From assembly GCA_030272585.1 (NCBI GenBank), contig BSYQ01000001.1:1302001-1366000 (forward strand): 64,000 bases of DNA, written 5' to 3'. Positions 34,884 to 46,700 of the stretch are shown one piece after another. Source of the DNA: Bryopsis sp. KO-2023 (lineage: Eukaryota > Chlorophyta > Ulvophyceae > Bryopsidales > Bryopsidaceae). Numbering within the stretch: the stretch's first letter is position 1; each line of letters starts with the position of its first letter. The notes below the pieces were generated by a model. The model saw only the letters and a program-made list of their open reading frames with translations, was not told where the DNA came from and did not search any database. The translations under genes and the position numbers were made by a program.

Positions 34884-37800
34884 ATGGATCCTGCGCAGCT
34901 GGAAAAGGAGATTGCGGCTTGCAAAGCACTAGCCAAACAGGTGCAGCGACTTTCTGTACATAAACGTTGTGTTGGATTCGCCAGCTTTCTTTTGTTTTCT
35001 TTCCTATTTTTCGTTTTGAAAGTCAATCCTACCCTCCAGAAAGAAGCCGAACTTCGCATCGCTGCAGTGTATCTTTCCTGTAATCGTTTGTTTTTCTGGC
35101 GGAGGTCTGAGTAGGGCTGATCTGGTGTTGTCTCAGGGGCGAATTCCTGAAGCGATCGAGACTCTCCTCAATTTAGAAAAGCAGCATCGTTTTGCGGAAG
35201 AAGTCACCGGAACCAAGGCGTGTTGCGGGGCGATTCTTGACATATGCTTCGATGCCAAGGATTGGAAACTGCTCAATGAACAGATCGTTCTCCTGTCAAA
35301 ACGAAGGGGCCAGCTGAAACAGGTAAGGAAAAAACATTCAACACAAAATTCTTGACAAAGGTGTTGGGAACTGGCTTCAAGCCAGTTCTCAGCTTTCTCA
35401 CTGTTGGAAAACCTACAAAAACCTAAAAATTGCTTGGGTGTTTTTTTCCGAATCTTCCTCAAATTCCTGGAAAGCCTATGAAATATGTTCAGTCAACCTT
35501 TAGAAGCAATGAGGAACCACTCGAGGTATCAAATAAGACGATCCAAGGGAATTCGTTGGTTGTTCAGGCTGTCCAGAGTTTCGTAAGGCAGAGCATTGGC
35601 TACTTGGACCACACCCCCGACAAAGAAACCAAGGTTGAACTCATCAAAACTCTGCAAGCGGTGTCAGAGGGCAAGGTAATTATCCTTCACTTTCCAACGT
35701 CTTTTTTTTTTTCTAGCATTCGTTCTAATGCTGGCAAGAAAAGTGAAGATGCAGATTTTATTGTAAACTCCCATACCAGCTCCACCTAATGAATTTTGTT
35801 ACAAGCATATAAAAATTGGAGAAACAAATGAAGAAACTCCTGTGGGTTTTTTTATTAAATAACAAATAAAAACTCACATGAAAAACTAAATAATATGTTT
35901 ATATTTTCAATAAGTCTACACCTCTAATAATCGCTGTAGTCGTACTTTCACTGGATGAGATATAATTTGAAAAATAACCAAGTATGGTTTCCATTTCCAA
36001 TCATCCCAGGAAATCGTATTTCATTTTTCTGAAAAGTATTGCTTGAGGTTGGAAGTGTGTGCCGGCAGATCTATGTGGAAATCGAAAGAGCCCGATTAAC
36101 CAAAAAACTCGCGAAAATCAAAGAGGAGGAGGGCAACGTGAACGATGCTGCTGATATTCTGCAAGAGGTTGCTGTGGTAAGACAGCTTTTATCTTCTCTC
36201 GAAAAAAAAAAAAAAGAAACAAGAAAAAGAAAAAAGATTGAATAATATCAGACGAGCATCCCGAGAAGCAATTCACTGAACAAGAATAAAAGTGTCTTTT
36301 TTTAATATTTTTTTCCTCTTGAAAAGGAAACTTTCGGAGCAATGGCTAAGACGGAAAAGATTGCGTTTATTCTGGAGCAAGCCCGGCTTTGTCTGGACAA
36401 GGGTGATTATGTAAGAGCCCAGATCATAACCAGGAAAGTCAGCCCAAAAGCTTTCCTGCAGAGGCGAGGGGAAGGTCAAGGTGAAATTGGGATCGAAGGA
36501 ACTGCGATCGAAGCACCAGATGAGGTAGGCGAAAAAACACCTCTGATGTCAAAATTTCGATTTTGTTGCAAAGTGTTGGCTTTTTTTTTCTAATCTATGG
36601 GCATGATATTGCTTCCAGAATTTGAGTTTCTTATTTTCTATTTCTTTGGCTATGCAAGAATTTGAGTGAGAATTCAAATGCATGCTCAGGTTTTGGGTTC
36701 TTTTTGTTGCACAAGGTGGGGATCTTCTTTTTTTTTTTTTTTAATATTTTTTAATATTTTCTTTTTTTGGTGGCAGGGTGTGCCTGCGCTGGATGTTTTG
36801 AAAATGATGTATTACCACACTCTCATTCGCTACCACCTGCACTTCAACAACTACTTGGAAATCTGCAGATCTTTCAAATCGATGTATGAAAGTGAAGAAG
36901 TTTCGACCGATGCTGAGAAGTGGCAGCCAGTGAGTTCATCAATTTCCCATTTTTTTCTTTATTTATTTATTTCAGTCCAAACGACTGTGCTCTGCTTTTG
37001 CCTTTTTTCCTTTCTCCTTACAAAGAATCATTTCTTTATTTTGCAATATAGTTAGTCGAATAATATTTTTTTGGGGGGAAAATTCTGTGCATAGTTTATA
37101 GAAGATCTGGACATAGTTTTCGTTGAGAAAGGTGAACAAAATGAAAATTCCTGCTGTGTTTGAATGTCTTCTTTGCTTTCCCATTCAGCTCTTGAAGAAG
37201 ATCTGCTGGTACGTAGTGTTGGCCCCTCAACACTCCACTCAAGAAAGCGCATCCTCCGATCAAATCACGCTTTTGAACCTCACTTTTCAAGACAAGAATC
37301 TGGGGGATCTGCAATTGTACAAAGATCTACTCAAAACTTTCATCACCAAGGAGGTATGAGAAAAAACCAAAAAATTAGAAATATGGCCAATTAAGAATTG
37401 AACCAAACCTGGAACTACTTGTGTGTGGAAGTCTGATGGCAGGTAGCATTTCATGGAGAAATCTATGGGATTTTTTTTTGTTTTCATATTTTCTTCAACA
37501 ATGTATTCTGCCCCTGTACAATATATACTCACCCAAAATCGATGCCTGTTGCATCTTCTTTGTGCCTTAATACAGAGTTTCTGAAAAGCTGACTAATGCT
37601 TATGTAATGCAGCTTGTATTCTGGGGTAAATTTGAGGACACCTATCGATCAGCAATCATGGAGGAGCTGGACATATTTGGTGGCAAAGATGGAATTGAGC
37701 GGTTAAAGGATCTGAGGTCAGTCATGGATATGCATCCACTGTCGCTCATTTATTTCATCTCATTTTCCATTCTTTCATATCTCATCTTTTTGAAAAGAAA

Positions 37801-38638
37801 AGATAAAGCCACCCCTTGATCTATGGGATGTTTATAGTGAGGGTGATGTTTTTGAGACCCCCCCCCCCAAAAAAAAAAAAAAGAGTGACATGAAATTACA
37901 CTTTCAAGTTTTCGTGGGTTGGGTGATTGCTCTGTTGGATTATGGTTGACATTTTATTTATTTATTTATGTATTTTTATTTATTTATTTTGTTGTGAACT
38001 TGATTAGATCTCGAGTAACGGAGCACAACATTCTGGTGGTGTCCCAATATTACACTCGCATCTCAATGACCAGGCTTTCGCAGCTCCTGGACCTTGATAT
38101 TGCTCAGGTAAATCCAACCCTTTCTTTCAATCAAATTGCTGCTGGTGAGCGTTTTTTTTTTCAGACTTGTATGGGAGGAGGACTTTTTGCCGATTGTACC
38201 TTGCAACATTTCCATTTTTGGATCTGAATTGTCCGAAAGCTGTGTTATTTTTTCGTTACTTCGATAGCTTTCGAACGGAGGTGAAAAAACCCCGACGCCT
38301 TTTTAGAAGAAGAGTCTTACAAAAGCTTTTTGGGGGTGGCTTTATTTGAACAGAGCGCTGTAGGAAAAAAAAAGGAAAATTAACAGTGATGACTAACAAT
38401 GCCTTCCTGCTGTGGACAGACTGAGAAGCAGCTTTCTGATCTGGTTGTGAAAAAGGCGGTGTGCGCTAAGATCGACCGACCTGCTGGGGTGATTAAATTC
38501 GGTTCATCCATAAAGCCTGACAATACATTGAATGGATGGTCCAGCAACATTTCCAAGCTATTGAATTTGGTGGAGAAGAGTTGCCAACAGATCCAAAAGG
38601 AGTCCATGCAATACAAGATTCCGATCGGGTCGGTGTGA
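34884..38638 (+). CDS. RPN5: 26S proteasome lid subunit RPN5 (PSMD12)
   Basis: Ten exons: 34884-34940, 35137-35322, 35568-35675, 36069-36176, 36327-36524, 36777-36929, 37189-37353, 37613-37716, 38008-38107, 38420-38638 (1398 nt, 465 residues; human 456). It aligns end to end: [83 protein letters not shown], and the C-terminal PCI domain [27 protein letters not shown] with [14 protein letters not shown] scaffold subunit of the regulatory-particle lid in nucleus and cytosol. Nearly all introns are phase 0 and short. An insertion ([21 protein letters not shown]) after KAF is longer than in animals. Confidence 0.96.
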
Positions 38639-39871
38639 GTTGACCTGGATTCTTTTTAGAATGGGGAAAAAGGTTTCTCTTTTTTTCCCGATTAGGATGA
38701 TTGTTTGTTTGGAGGTGGGGGGGGAAAGGGGGAGCGGCTGGCGGGTTGTAACTTGGTGGTGTTTTAATCATTTGGGGGTGATTACATGTTTCTTGAGTTG
38801 GTAGTGAAAATGTTGCTGCTCAGTACAGTTGATGTCCTGATTAACTCTGCCACTTTGTTTTTGCCACTGGGCCTGCTTTTCTGGAAACCGTTACAAAATT
38901 CTCAACCAAATGTCTCATCATGGGATCTCCCACACCACCTTCCCTTCACCTTCCTATCATGTCACACAGCAAACCTGAGCTTCCTCTGAGGCACCAAACA
39001 GGTGTCTTTCTGTTGGGGTAGAAACATGCTTCATGTCCCAAATCCAGCCACCCCATTTCCCACAATGCACAAACTGGCATGACTAAGGAAAAAACCTCGC
39101 TGTCAGGAATGGATTGCCATTGCATCTAGATAGATATCTTTTGCCATAATGTTGAAATGCCTGTACTTCTCTCCAGGATGTGCAGATGCTGGAATTTATA
39201 GGAACAATACCACCCAGTAGTAGGAGGGAAGGTTCCCTCGGCTTTACTCATGCTGGTAAGTATCAGCGCCTTTTTCTCATCGGCCAGGCATTCTAGCATC
39301 TGCACTGGCACAAAAATCACCTCTGGTCCTAGATTCGATTTATCGATTAATGGTATCATTGCACATACCCGCAACCGAGGATTGATTGAGAGCACCAAAT
39401 CTCACAACAGATGCAAATCTGTCCAGACAAGTGTTTTTCCTCATAGTACACCACATCGCCCGTCCCTCCAAAAAAGAAATAAATAAAAACCTTGCTCCAC
39501 CCCTTTATGCTACACCGAAAGAATGACCCTCCAACACAGCAATATCGTTAGTCTTTTCTTTTTTTTAACCTCGTACATGATACAAAATGTTTTTTCCAAC
39601 CCAAAATCTCGACAAAGAGCACCATTCCTTTTCATACTTCTACCCAGATTCCCCCCCCCCCTCCCCCACCCCCGATCAACAACTGGATTTTCCTCAGAAC
39701 TGCGAAAGTCATTTTTAAAATCAATAAAAAGAAAGAGATAAAAAAAACAAGGCCAAAAAAAAAGAGAACCAGATATCCTCAGGTTACACTCTTGAGAAAG
39801 ACTATTCCTTTTTTTTTTTTCTTCCAGGCCACTTCCGGAGCGGAAAAAAAAAAGAATAAATTTTGCATCCC
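38639..39871. other. convergent intergenic, no gene seen
   Basis: 1.2 kb between converging RPN5 and FtsH genes. G-rich tract at ~38717-38733 (sense for RPN5) and a C-rich tract at ~39650-39675 (G-rich on the FtsH sense strand). Short open frames show no similarity. Confidence 0.5.
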
Positions 39872-42800
39872 TCAGGATTGCTGCTGAACATGTAGCTCTC
39901 CTTTTATGCGCTTGTCCCCGACGAGGTCCAATATTTCATCACAGGACAAGGTTTCCCTTTCCAGCAATGCTTTCGACAGCGTGTGTAAATCTGACATTTT
40001 CTCGGTGAGCAGTTTGGTGACTCTCTGCTGTGCGTCCTTCAGGATCTTGGAAACCTCGGCATCAATTTTCCTCTGGATATCCGCACTCAAATTGCTTCGA
40101 TTTTGGATGAAAACGGGCCCAATCTCATCGCTCATCCCGCATTGCATCACCATGTGCTCAGCGGTGGCTGTGGCTTGCTGCAAATCTGATGTTGCTCCAG
40201 TCGTGACATTATCCCTGCAATTTCAACCAAAATTTCACCGTTAGCCTACCAAAAAGGACATCATGCATGAGATACATTCCAGAATGTACATGCACATGCA
40301 CACGCAAATGTAAATGTGCATGCATGCATGTGTAAGAACCAAAAACATACAGCAACATCGCTACCGACCCCACCTATGCAACCAAGATGTTTCCCAAACT
40401 GGGCCTTATGACAGTTTTCTAATTTTTTTTTGTTCCTCGTCTTTGTGGCAGGTTTTTAAAACCAAAGTGATCTCCTTCAGTTAGTCAATCCCACCTTCCA
40501 AACACGAGCTCCTCCGCAACCTTCCCCCCCATGCACACATCGATCTGGGCTATCAATTGCTGCCTGCTAACGGAAAACTCATCCTTTCCGGGCATTTGCG
40601 CCACCATCCCCAATGCATTTCCCCTGGCCACGATCGTCGCCTTGTGAATCTTGTTCGCACCCTGGGTATTCACAGCCACCAGTGCATGGCCCGATTCATG
40701 GTAAGCTGTTCTCTTGACGCTCTCCTCCGTCCGCACCAGAGATTTCCTTTCCATGCCCATCAAAATCTTATCCCTGGATTGCTCGACCAGCTCCTTGGTG
40801 ATGTTGGGTTTGTCCCCTTTCGCAGCCATGAGTGCCGCTTCGTTCACCAGGTTATAAATTTCGGCCCCGCTGAAACCTCGGGTTTGCTGGGCGATTTGTT
40901 CAGGGTCAACAGACTCCCCTACCGGCTTATCCCTCAGGTAATACTCAGCAATTTCTTGTCGGCCCTTTACATCCGGAAGAGGCACCGTGATATGGCGATC
41001 GAATCTTCCCGCTCTGGTCAAAGCGGGGTCCAGAGTTTCTGGCAAATTGGTGGCGCCCATTACAATGATTCCTTCATTCACTTCGAATCCATCCATTTCC
41101 ACCAGCAGCTGATTGAGCGTTTTCCTGGTTTGGTTTTCCCAGTGTTTTCGGCTCGCACCGATCGCATCGATTTCGTCGATGAAAACTATGCATGGAGCGT
41201 TTTTTTTGGCAGCGTTGAACAAGGCTCGTACTCGACGGGAACCCACTCCAACAAACATCTCTTCAAATTCACTGCCTGCCCTGCACGTGCAAGAAAACTT
41301 TCGCCAAGTAAACAACAACAACCTTTCCCCATTTCCCTGGAATAAATCGTTCGCTGGAAGGCCTCCGTTCAGTTTCAATAAGTTGAAACCAAAAATAAAA
41401 ACGAGAGAAGGGGGGGTGCACGAACCTGTAAAAGAATGGCACTCCAGCTTCCCCTGCAACCGCTCTAGCTAGCAGAGTCTTTCCTGTCCCTGGAGGTCCT
41501 GTCAGCAACACCCCTTTGGGCAGAGTAGCCCCCATCCTTGTGAACTTGTCGGGATTCTTGAGAAATTCAACCACATCACCCAGCTCTTCTTTGGACTCGC
41601 TGCATCCCTGCAACCGATTTAAAAAAAAATCAACGTGTAAAAACTCAACAAGAGGCCAGGAACGTATCGAACTGAACACCAACTCGATAAGATCCGCCCC
41701 ACCCCACCCCACCTTGACATCGTCAAATGTTTTGATCGATTTTTCAGGGAGCTCCTCCTTGATGAATTGCTTCGGTGCCACGGACGGTGTTTTATCCCTG
41801 GAAGTTGGAGTGAAGCCATTCGCAGGCAGATTTTGCATGCTCATTTTCTTAACCACCCCACTTCCCAGGAGCCAAAGAAAAGAGAGCACCGCCAAGGCCC
41901 CCATCCACCGAATCATTCCTGACAGCACATCAAAAACCCCCGTGCTGCTCCTGGAGGCTGTTCCTTGTTCGAGATACACATGGAGGGGGACTTTTGGACT
42001 GGCTCCTGGAGACATTTCCAGATCGCCGCCACCGCTCAGAACCTACCGCAGAATCAGCAAGGAAACACCAGAGTTTTGTTAAGGGTGTCGAATTGGGAAT
42101 TCCAGCTTCAGTTTGTTGAAATAAAACTAATGCTATGGAGGTGAATTTAGGTTGGGATGGGGTACCCTTGTGGCTACTCCACATAGAAAATTTTGGAAAA
42201 GGGGCTTTACTTCGATCCGCTTAAGAAACTGGGGAACCTGATTTTTAACGTGGGTTTGGGAGTGTCACTAAAAAGAGCTGATTCCATTGTGTTTTGTTCA
42301 GGTGTGCTGCAGTTCTTGGTGAAGGTAGCTACTTGCAAGAGAAAACCTTCCTTTTAACAATGCACAATTCCCATTGCTTCAACACACTTTCAAACAAAAT
42401 CATCTAAATATTGAGTTGCACAGTGTGCAAGTTCTTGCACTGACAGACTGGAAATCTATTTGCTTGCTCTCCTATCTAATTCATTTTTCCTTTTCTTTTT
42501 CCATTCAGGGGAAAAAAAGAGGGGCTCTTTTTTCCTGTTGTAAAGACTCTACGCGTTTATTATTCAGGGAAATCAGAATTTGGGCATCACCTGCAGGTCC
42601 TGCAGCAGCTTGTCCATGGATCGATGGTCTTGTCCATTCGCAGGACCCTCCTCCTTCGCATACTCAGTCAACCGTCCGCTCACCACCAAAGCATTGATAT
42701 ACTCCACCACCACCAGGCTGTTGGATGCATATTTCCCCGATTCCACCCTGTCCAAAACCTCCAACGGACTGACCTTGTTCAACAGGGTGAGAAATCGTGC

Positions 42801-43307
42801 ATGCTTGTCAGCATCTGTTGGATCCTCATCGCTGACCATCTGTAGATTCCTTAATTGACGTTGTCTTTGCCAAGCAGGAATTTTTCCTACCCATCCAAAT
42901 AAGAGCTGGAAGATTTCCACCACATGGGCCTGGAGTTTTGCAATAATTCGGACCAGGGGCAATTCGCCAGCACCCTTATCCTTTTCTGAATTGGATTCAT
43001 CTTGGGTCTGTTTTTTCAAACTGCCCTCATCTTCTTGAGCAATAACTCCGGCACCTTCCCCAGCAGGAAATCTCCATTGAGTTCGGCACCCTCCTCCAAA
43101 AAATAGTTTTTTCGGGGAAACTGCCACGGGGCGGTGTGAAATTTGACACCAGTCTTGTCTCCTAGGGATCGAACCAGCTGCAGGATGATAACACCGTTTG
43201 CTTCCAAAAGTCGCGGGGAGGAACGTCCCCGTTCGACGGGGGTGGCAACCTGGGTGCGAAGGAGTACAAAAGCTGCCGGACGCCAGCCTCTGGTGTCCAA
43301 CCAGCAT
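39872..43307 (-). CDS. mitochondrial i-AAA protease, FtsH4/YME1 type
   Basis: Exons (minus) 43307-42591, 42042-41713, 41607-41426, 41280-40495, 40214-39872 give 2358 nt and 785 residues. ATP-driven zinc protease of membrane proteins. Order: ~240 N-terminal residues with a basic presequence-like start and the FtsH4-type helical region ([33 protein letters not shown]), one membrane helix at ~282-300, Walker A GPPGTGKT, Walker B IVFIDEID, the second region of homology ending in GRFDRHI, and zinc-binding HESGH near residue 610. A single membrane helix and the [12 protein letters not shown] and GMERKS wording mark the i-AAA group facing the intermembrane space, rather than thylakoid FtsH. The exact presequence is uncertain because an overlapping frame is also open near 43016-43315. 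An intron near 40260-40340 has an alternating purine-pyrimidine tract. Confidence 0.92.
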
Positions 43308-44519
43308 CTCAACAACTACCGATCCTTCACCAAGCGAGCCAAAAACTCCCCTGCAATTTCGCTCTGTCTGGGAACACGCAGACGGTGCTCAGAAGGACTT
43401 GGACAATTTTTGCGCGTGTGGAAAATAATAGACACACGAAAACGATGGCCTCCTTTCGTCCAGCACTGAGCGACAGGGATTGGCGCAATGAGAATTACCA
43501 GAATTGAGAAGTTCGCGCTGATGACGAGCGAGCAACGTTTTTCGATAGGCTGGCAAAAAAACGAACTACTCAACCGTCGTCACCAAAACAGGATTTGTGA
43601 TGCACGTTTGAGTGGGGTTTGTCAGACGCCTCCAAAATTTGCCTAAATCTCAATCTTGACAAGTTCCCAATTCCAAATCCCACAATTCGTTGGCTGACAA
43701 AATGCGCGGATTTACCGAAACAGCCACGAACTTGGGAAAGCGGGCAGTGTAAAAATGTTCGTGAGTTTGTTCGGAAGCGGGCGGCGCTGTTGATACAATA
43801 AGCATTAGTATTCACTCAAGAACACACGAAAAACCAAAGGTGTGAAACAAGCAGCGCAGTCCGCGCTTGCCTGAACACCAAAAAGAGGAAGAAAAACAGT
43901 CCAAATCACGCGTAATTTGCAATTCAGTAAATCATGTGACCAACCCGTCTCGCCGGATTGGGCTGATGTACTGACGACGGTTCTGGCGAGTATCTGGCAG
44001 CCCGCTCAATTTGCTGTTTTGTTTGTGGTTACACGGTCTGGGCGGGGTTTTTTAGAGCAACAAGGTGACGGTCGATACCAAGTTTCTGATAGTATAAGTT
44101 GACTTGTTGCGGATCACGTACTGGGACGTCCGTGGTGTGGACCATCTTGGTCAACATAGTGGCGCGCCAAACGATCTGGCTGGTTTTTCTGGTGTTTATC
44201 TTCCGTTGGCGTGCTTTCAGAGGACAAGCTTATTGCATTCTACCTTTTTTTGGGCAGAGTATGGAAATATTGCCACAGCCGAGCAATAGCGACGAGACGA
44301 GTGATCCTTCGCATCCGCTGAGCGACCTACGACAAGAGGTCCTTCGATATTTGCGCGGAACGGTGCGTTTGCTGTTTGGTTGACGTCGAAAGTGGCACTT
44401 TCCTGTCCAAGTTTATCGGGCGTCAGAGCGAATTCTCATTTTGGTCTGTGCCCCAGGGTCTGACGGAATTTGCGGCGGAGGCAGGAGTCCTAGAGAAATG
44501 CGGCTCTTTTTATTCAGGT
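43308..44519. other. divergent promoter region of the FtsH and DP genes
   Basis: 1.2 kb between divergent genes. It becomes CpG-rich towards the DP gene and holds an E2F-type site (listed). Part of 44290-44519 may be 5' coding or untranslated sequence of the DP gene, since that frame is open from 44376. Confidence 0.45.
44161..44171 (-). promoter_or_regulatory. E2F/DP consensus site upstream of the DP gene
   Basis: On the minus strand the site reads TTTGGCGCGCC, which contains the E2F consensus TTTSSCGC exactly. It sits 360 bp upstream of the chosen start codon (720 bp upstream of the alternative). E2F/DP genes are often controlled by E2F itself, so feedback control is plausible but not shown. 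Confidence 0.5.
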
Positions 44520-46700
44520 ATGGGGGACGAAACGGGTGCAGGAACTGCTGAACTGTCCGGTGTTGCTTGTCAAAGCGTTTTTCCCACACAACGAAACATT
44601 CATCTTCAATACGTTTGCCGCGGTTTCCACATTATCCATTCTCCAGGGGCGCCAGTCGATGAGAATGCACACACCGCTGCACCGGAAGCTGAGCTGTTCG
44701 CACACGAGACTTTGCACAGCGGAATAACATGGGGGAGAGGCGATGCGCCTGGTGAAAAGGACGATAGGGAGCAAAACGGGGCTTACCTTGGCCTGGTCGC
44801 AGACCAGTGGGCGGCAAACGCTAGCAATTTCGCGGCGTACGCGGGAACTCTATTGCGTGACGTCTCTCCGAAACAGAGGAAGATGTCTGGTGTCTCCCCA
44901 CGCAGAAGGCAAAAGCATCAGCATCTGCCCAGGGACAGCAAGGCGCGCACTTCACAGTCTGGGCGAAAGGGAACTAGAAAGTGCGTTTTCGTGAGCGAAA
45001 ACTTGCCCGAGGCGGAGAGCCACACGGGCGGGAGGCCGAACGGCAAGGGCCTGCGACATTTCAGCTCGAAAGTTTGCGAAAAAGTGGAGACGAAGGGACG
45101 AACGACTTACAACGAAGTTGCGGACGAGCTGGTGTTGGAAATGCGGCATCGCGAGAGTGACGAAAAGAATATAAGAAGGAGGGTTTACGACGCCCTGAAC
45201 GTCCTGATGGCTCTGGGCATCATCACGAAGGAGAAAAAACAGTTTTACTGGAAAGGTCTACCAGAAGCCCCCGCCTCAAAAGTAGCGAGTCTCGAGAAAG
45301 AAAAGGCGCGACTGAGTGCCAAGATAGCTCAGAAGCAAGCATATTTGCAGGTAAGAGGTGTGGAGGCCGGTCGACTGAAAACACACAGTGCGTCGACAGG
45401 AAGTTGGAGGGATCCTGCTCCATGGTGCAATAAACAATTTTGGTGGTGATTTCAACAGTTTTTCCCCCAAAATGGTCCACAACCATCAGCACTCTCAAGG
45501 GCAATGAGTCAAAGTTCAGTGTGATTGGAGTGAGATATGAGGAGATATTGAGATGCATATTTCAGGGGAAATTTGACATTTCTGTGTGCCCACCTCCAGG
45601 AGCTGGTCAAACAATACGAGTCCCAACGCGATTTGATTGAGAGAAACAAAGAAAGACCCCTTGACTTCAACCGGAACCAATCCGATGCAATTCAACTGCC
45701 ATTTTTTCTTGTCCAGGTCAGGGGATGATATGGTCACCGGGTGCAACTGAGAACCTTGAGACGGTCCAGGTCAAGAAAACTAAGACGTTGATTGCATTGG
45801 TGCTTGCAGGTGGATCCGATGGCTACTGTAGAGATGCAAATGTCGGATGACTTCCAGGATGTTTATTTTGATTTTCAAGAGTAAGTAGGCGATTCCCCTG
45901 TCTGACATCAATGCTACCCTCTCGTTAACATGCTATGGCTTGAGGACATTCCCTTCCACTCACTTTGCATCGGTAAGAATTATTCTGCTTGTTGAACAGG
46001 GATCGTTTTCAGATTCACGATGATGTGCACGTGCTGCGGTCCATGGCAGAAAACCCAGTGCCACTAAAGACACCACCGAAAGTTGGAGAGGCCGGCATCG
46101 AGCACGGCGAGAATGAGGCGAAAACTCTGCTGTCGGAGGAAGTGCTCTTGGAATCCCAAGGTGATGCACGAAAGAAACCAAAACGAAATGGGGCTTTCAT
46201 TCAGTCACATGCGGAATGATGTCGACTGTGACTCACAAATCCAAAGCTCCGGCAAGGTACAGTGGGTGGGTTTGTTCACAACTGATTTTTGCTACCATAT
46301 GGATGCTGGAGGGAAACTCTTCACAAAGCGTTTTCATTGGGCCCAAAAATCTGATGTTCCAGACCAGCAACGGCAGCTTCCCATTTCATGGCTAATAATT
46401 CTGGACACCACGTGAATGAGCTGGATTACGTATGTTTGTGACGAGTAGTGGCTTGATGTTTCAGATGACGATTCCTCCCAGCGCTCTACGCTTGTGCAGC
46501 CAAGCTTTCCATCCCGGGCGGAAACCTCCAACAAAATGCAGAATGGGAAATCTGGTCCCCGTAGTTATCCAGGGGCTGCCCGCCAGGTGCCGCAAAACCT
46601 TACGAAAGGAAGCGGCACCTACAGGAGATTTGAGGGCTCCTCGCCGTTCGTGCCGTGGTTGGGTGCTAGCTACATCCCACCGATGCCCAACCATGCATGA
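44520..46700 (+). CDS. DP: DP transcription factor (E2F dimerisation partner)
   Basis: Exons 44520-45350, 45600-45716, 45810-45880, 46000-46160, 46465-46700 give 1416 nt and 471 residues. The DNA-binding winged helix is at residues ~175-248: GKGLRHFSSKVCEKVETKGRTTYNEVADELV, then the DP signature DEKNIRRRVYDALNVLMALGIITKEKK. Next come the coiled coil (LEKEKARLSAKIAQKQAYLQELVKQYESQRDLIERN) and the DP-specific dimerisation region (QLPFFLVQ..., FDFQEDRFQIHDDVHVLRSM). With E2F it controls cell-cycle genes in the nucleus. The start is uncertain: ATG 44883 would remove 121 residues that look unlike DP. If the last intron is kept the protein stops at 46219 (412 residues). Confidence 0.88.

Noticed and set aside
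40557-41345. 262-codon plus-strand open frame
   Set aside because: Antisense to the AAA/protease exon of the FtsH gene; long only because the sense codons avoid reverse stops.
43016-43315. Alternative frame for the FtsH N-terminus
   Set aside because: It would need an intron with no good splice sites to rejoin the conserved FtsH4-like helical region, while the 43307 frame runs straight through. It remains a minor alternative.
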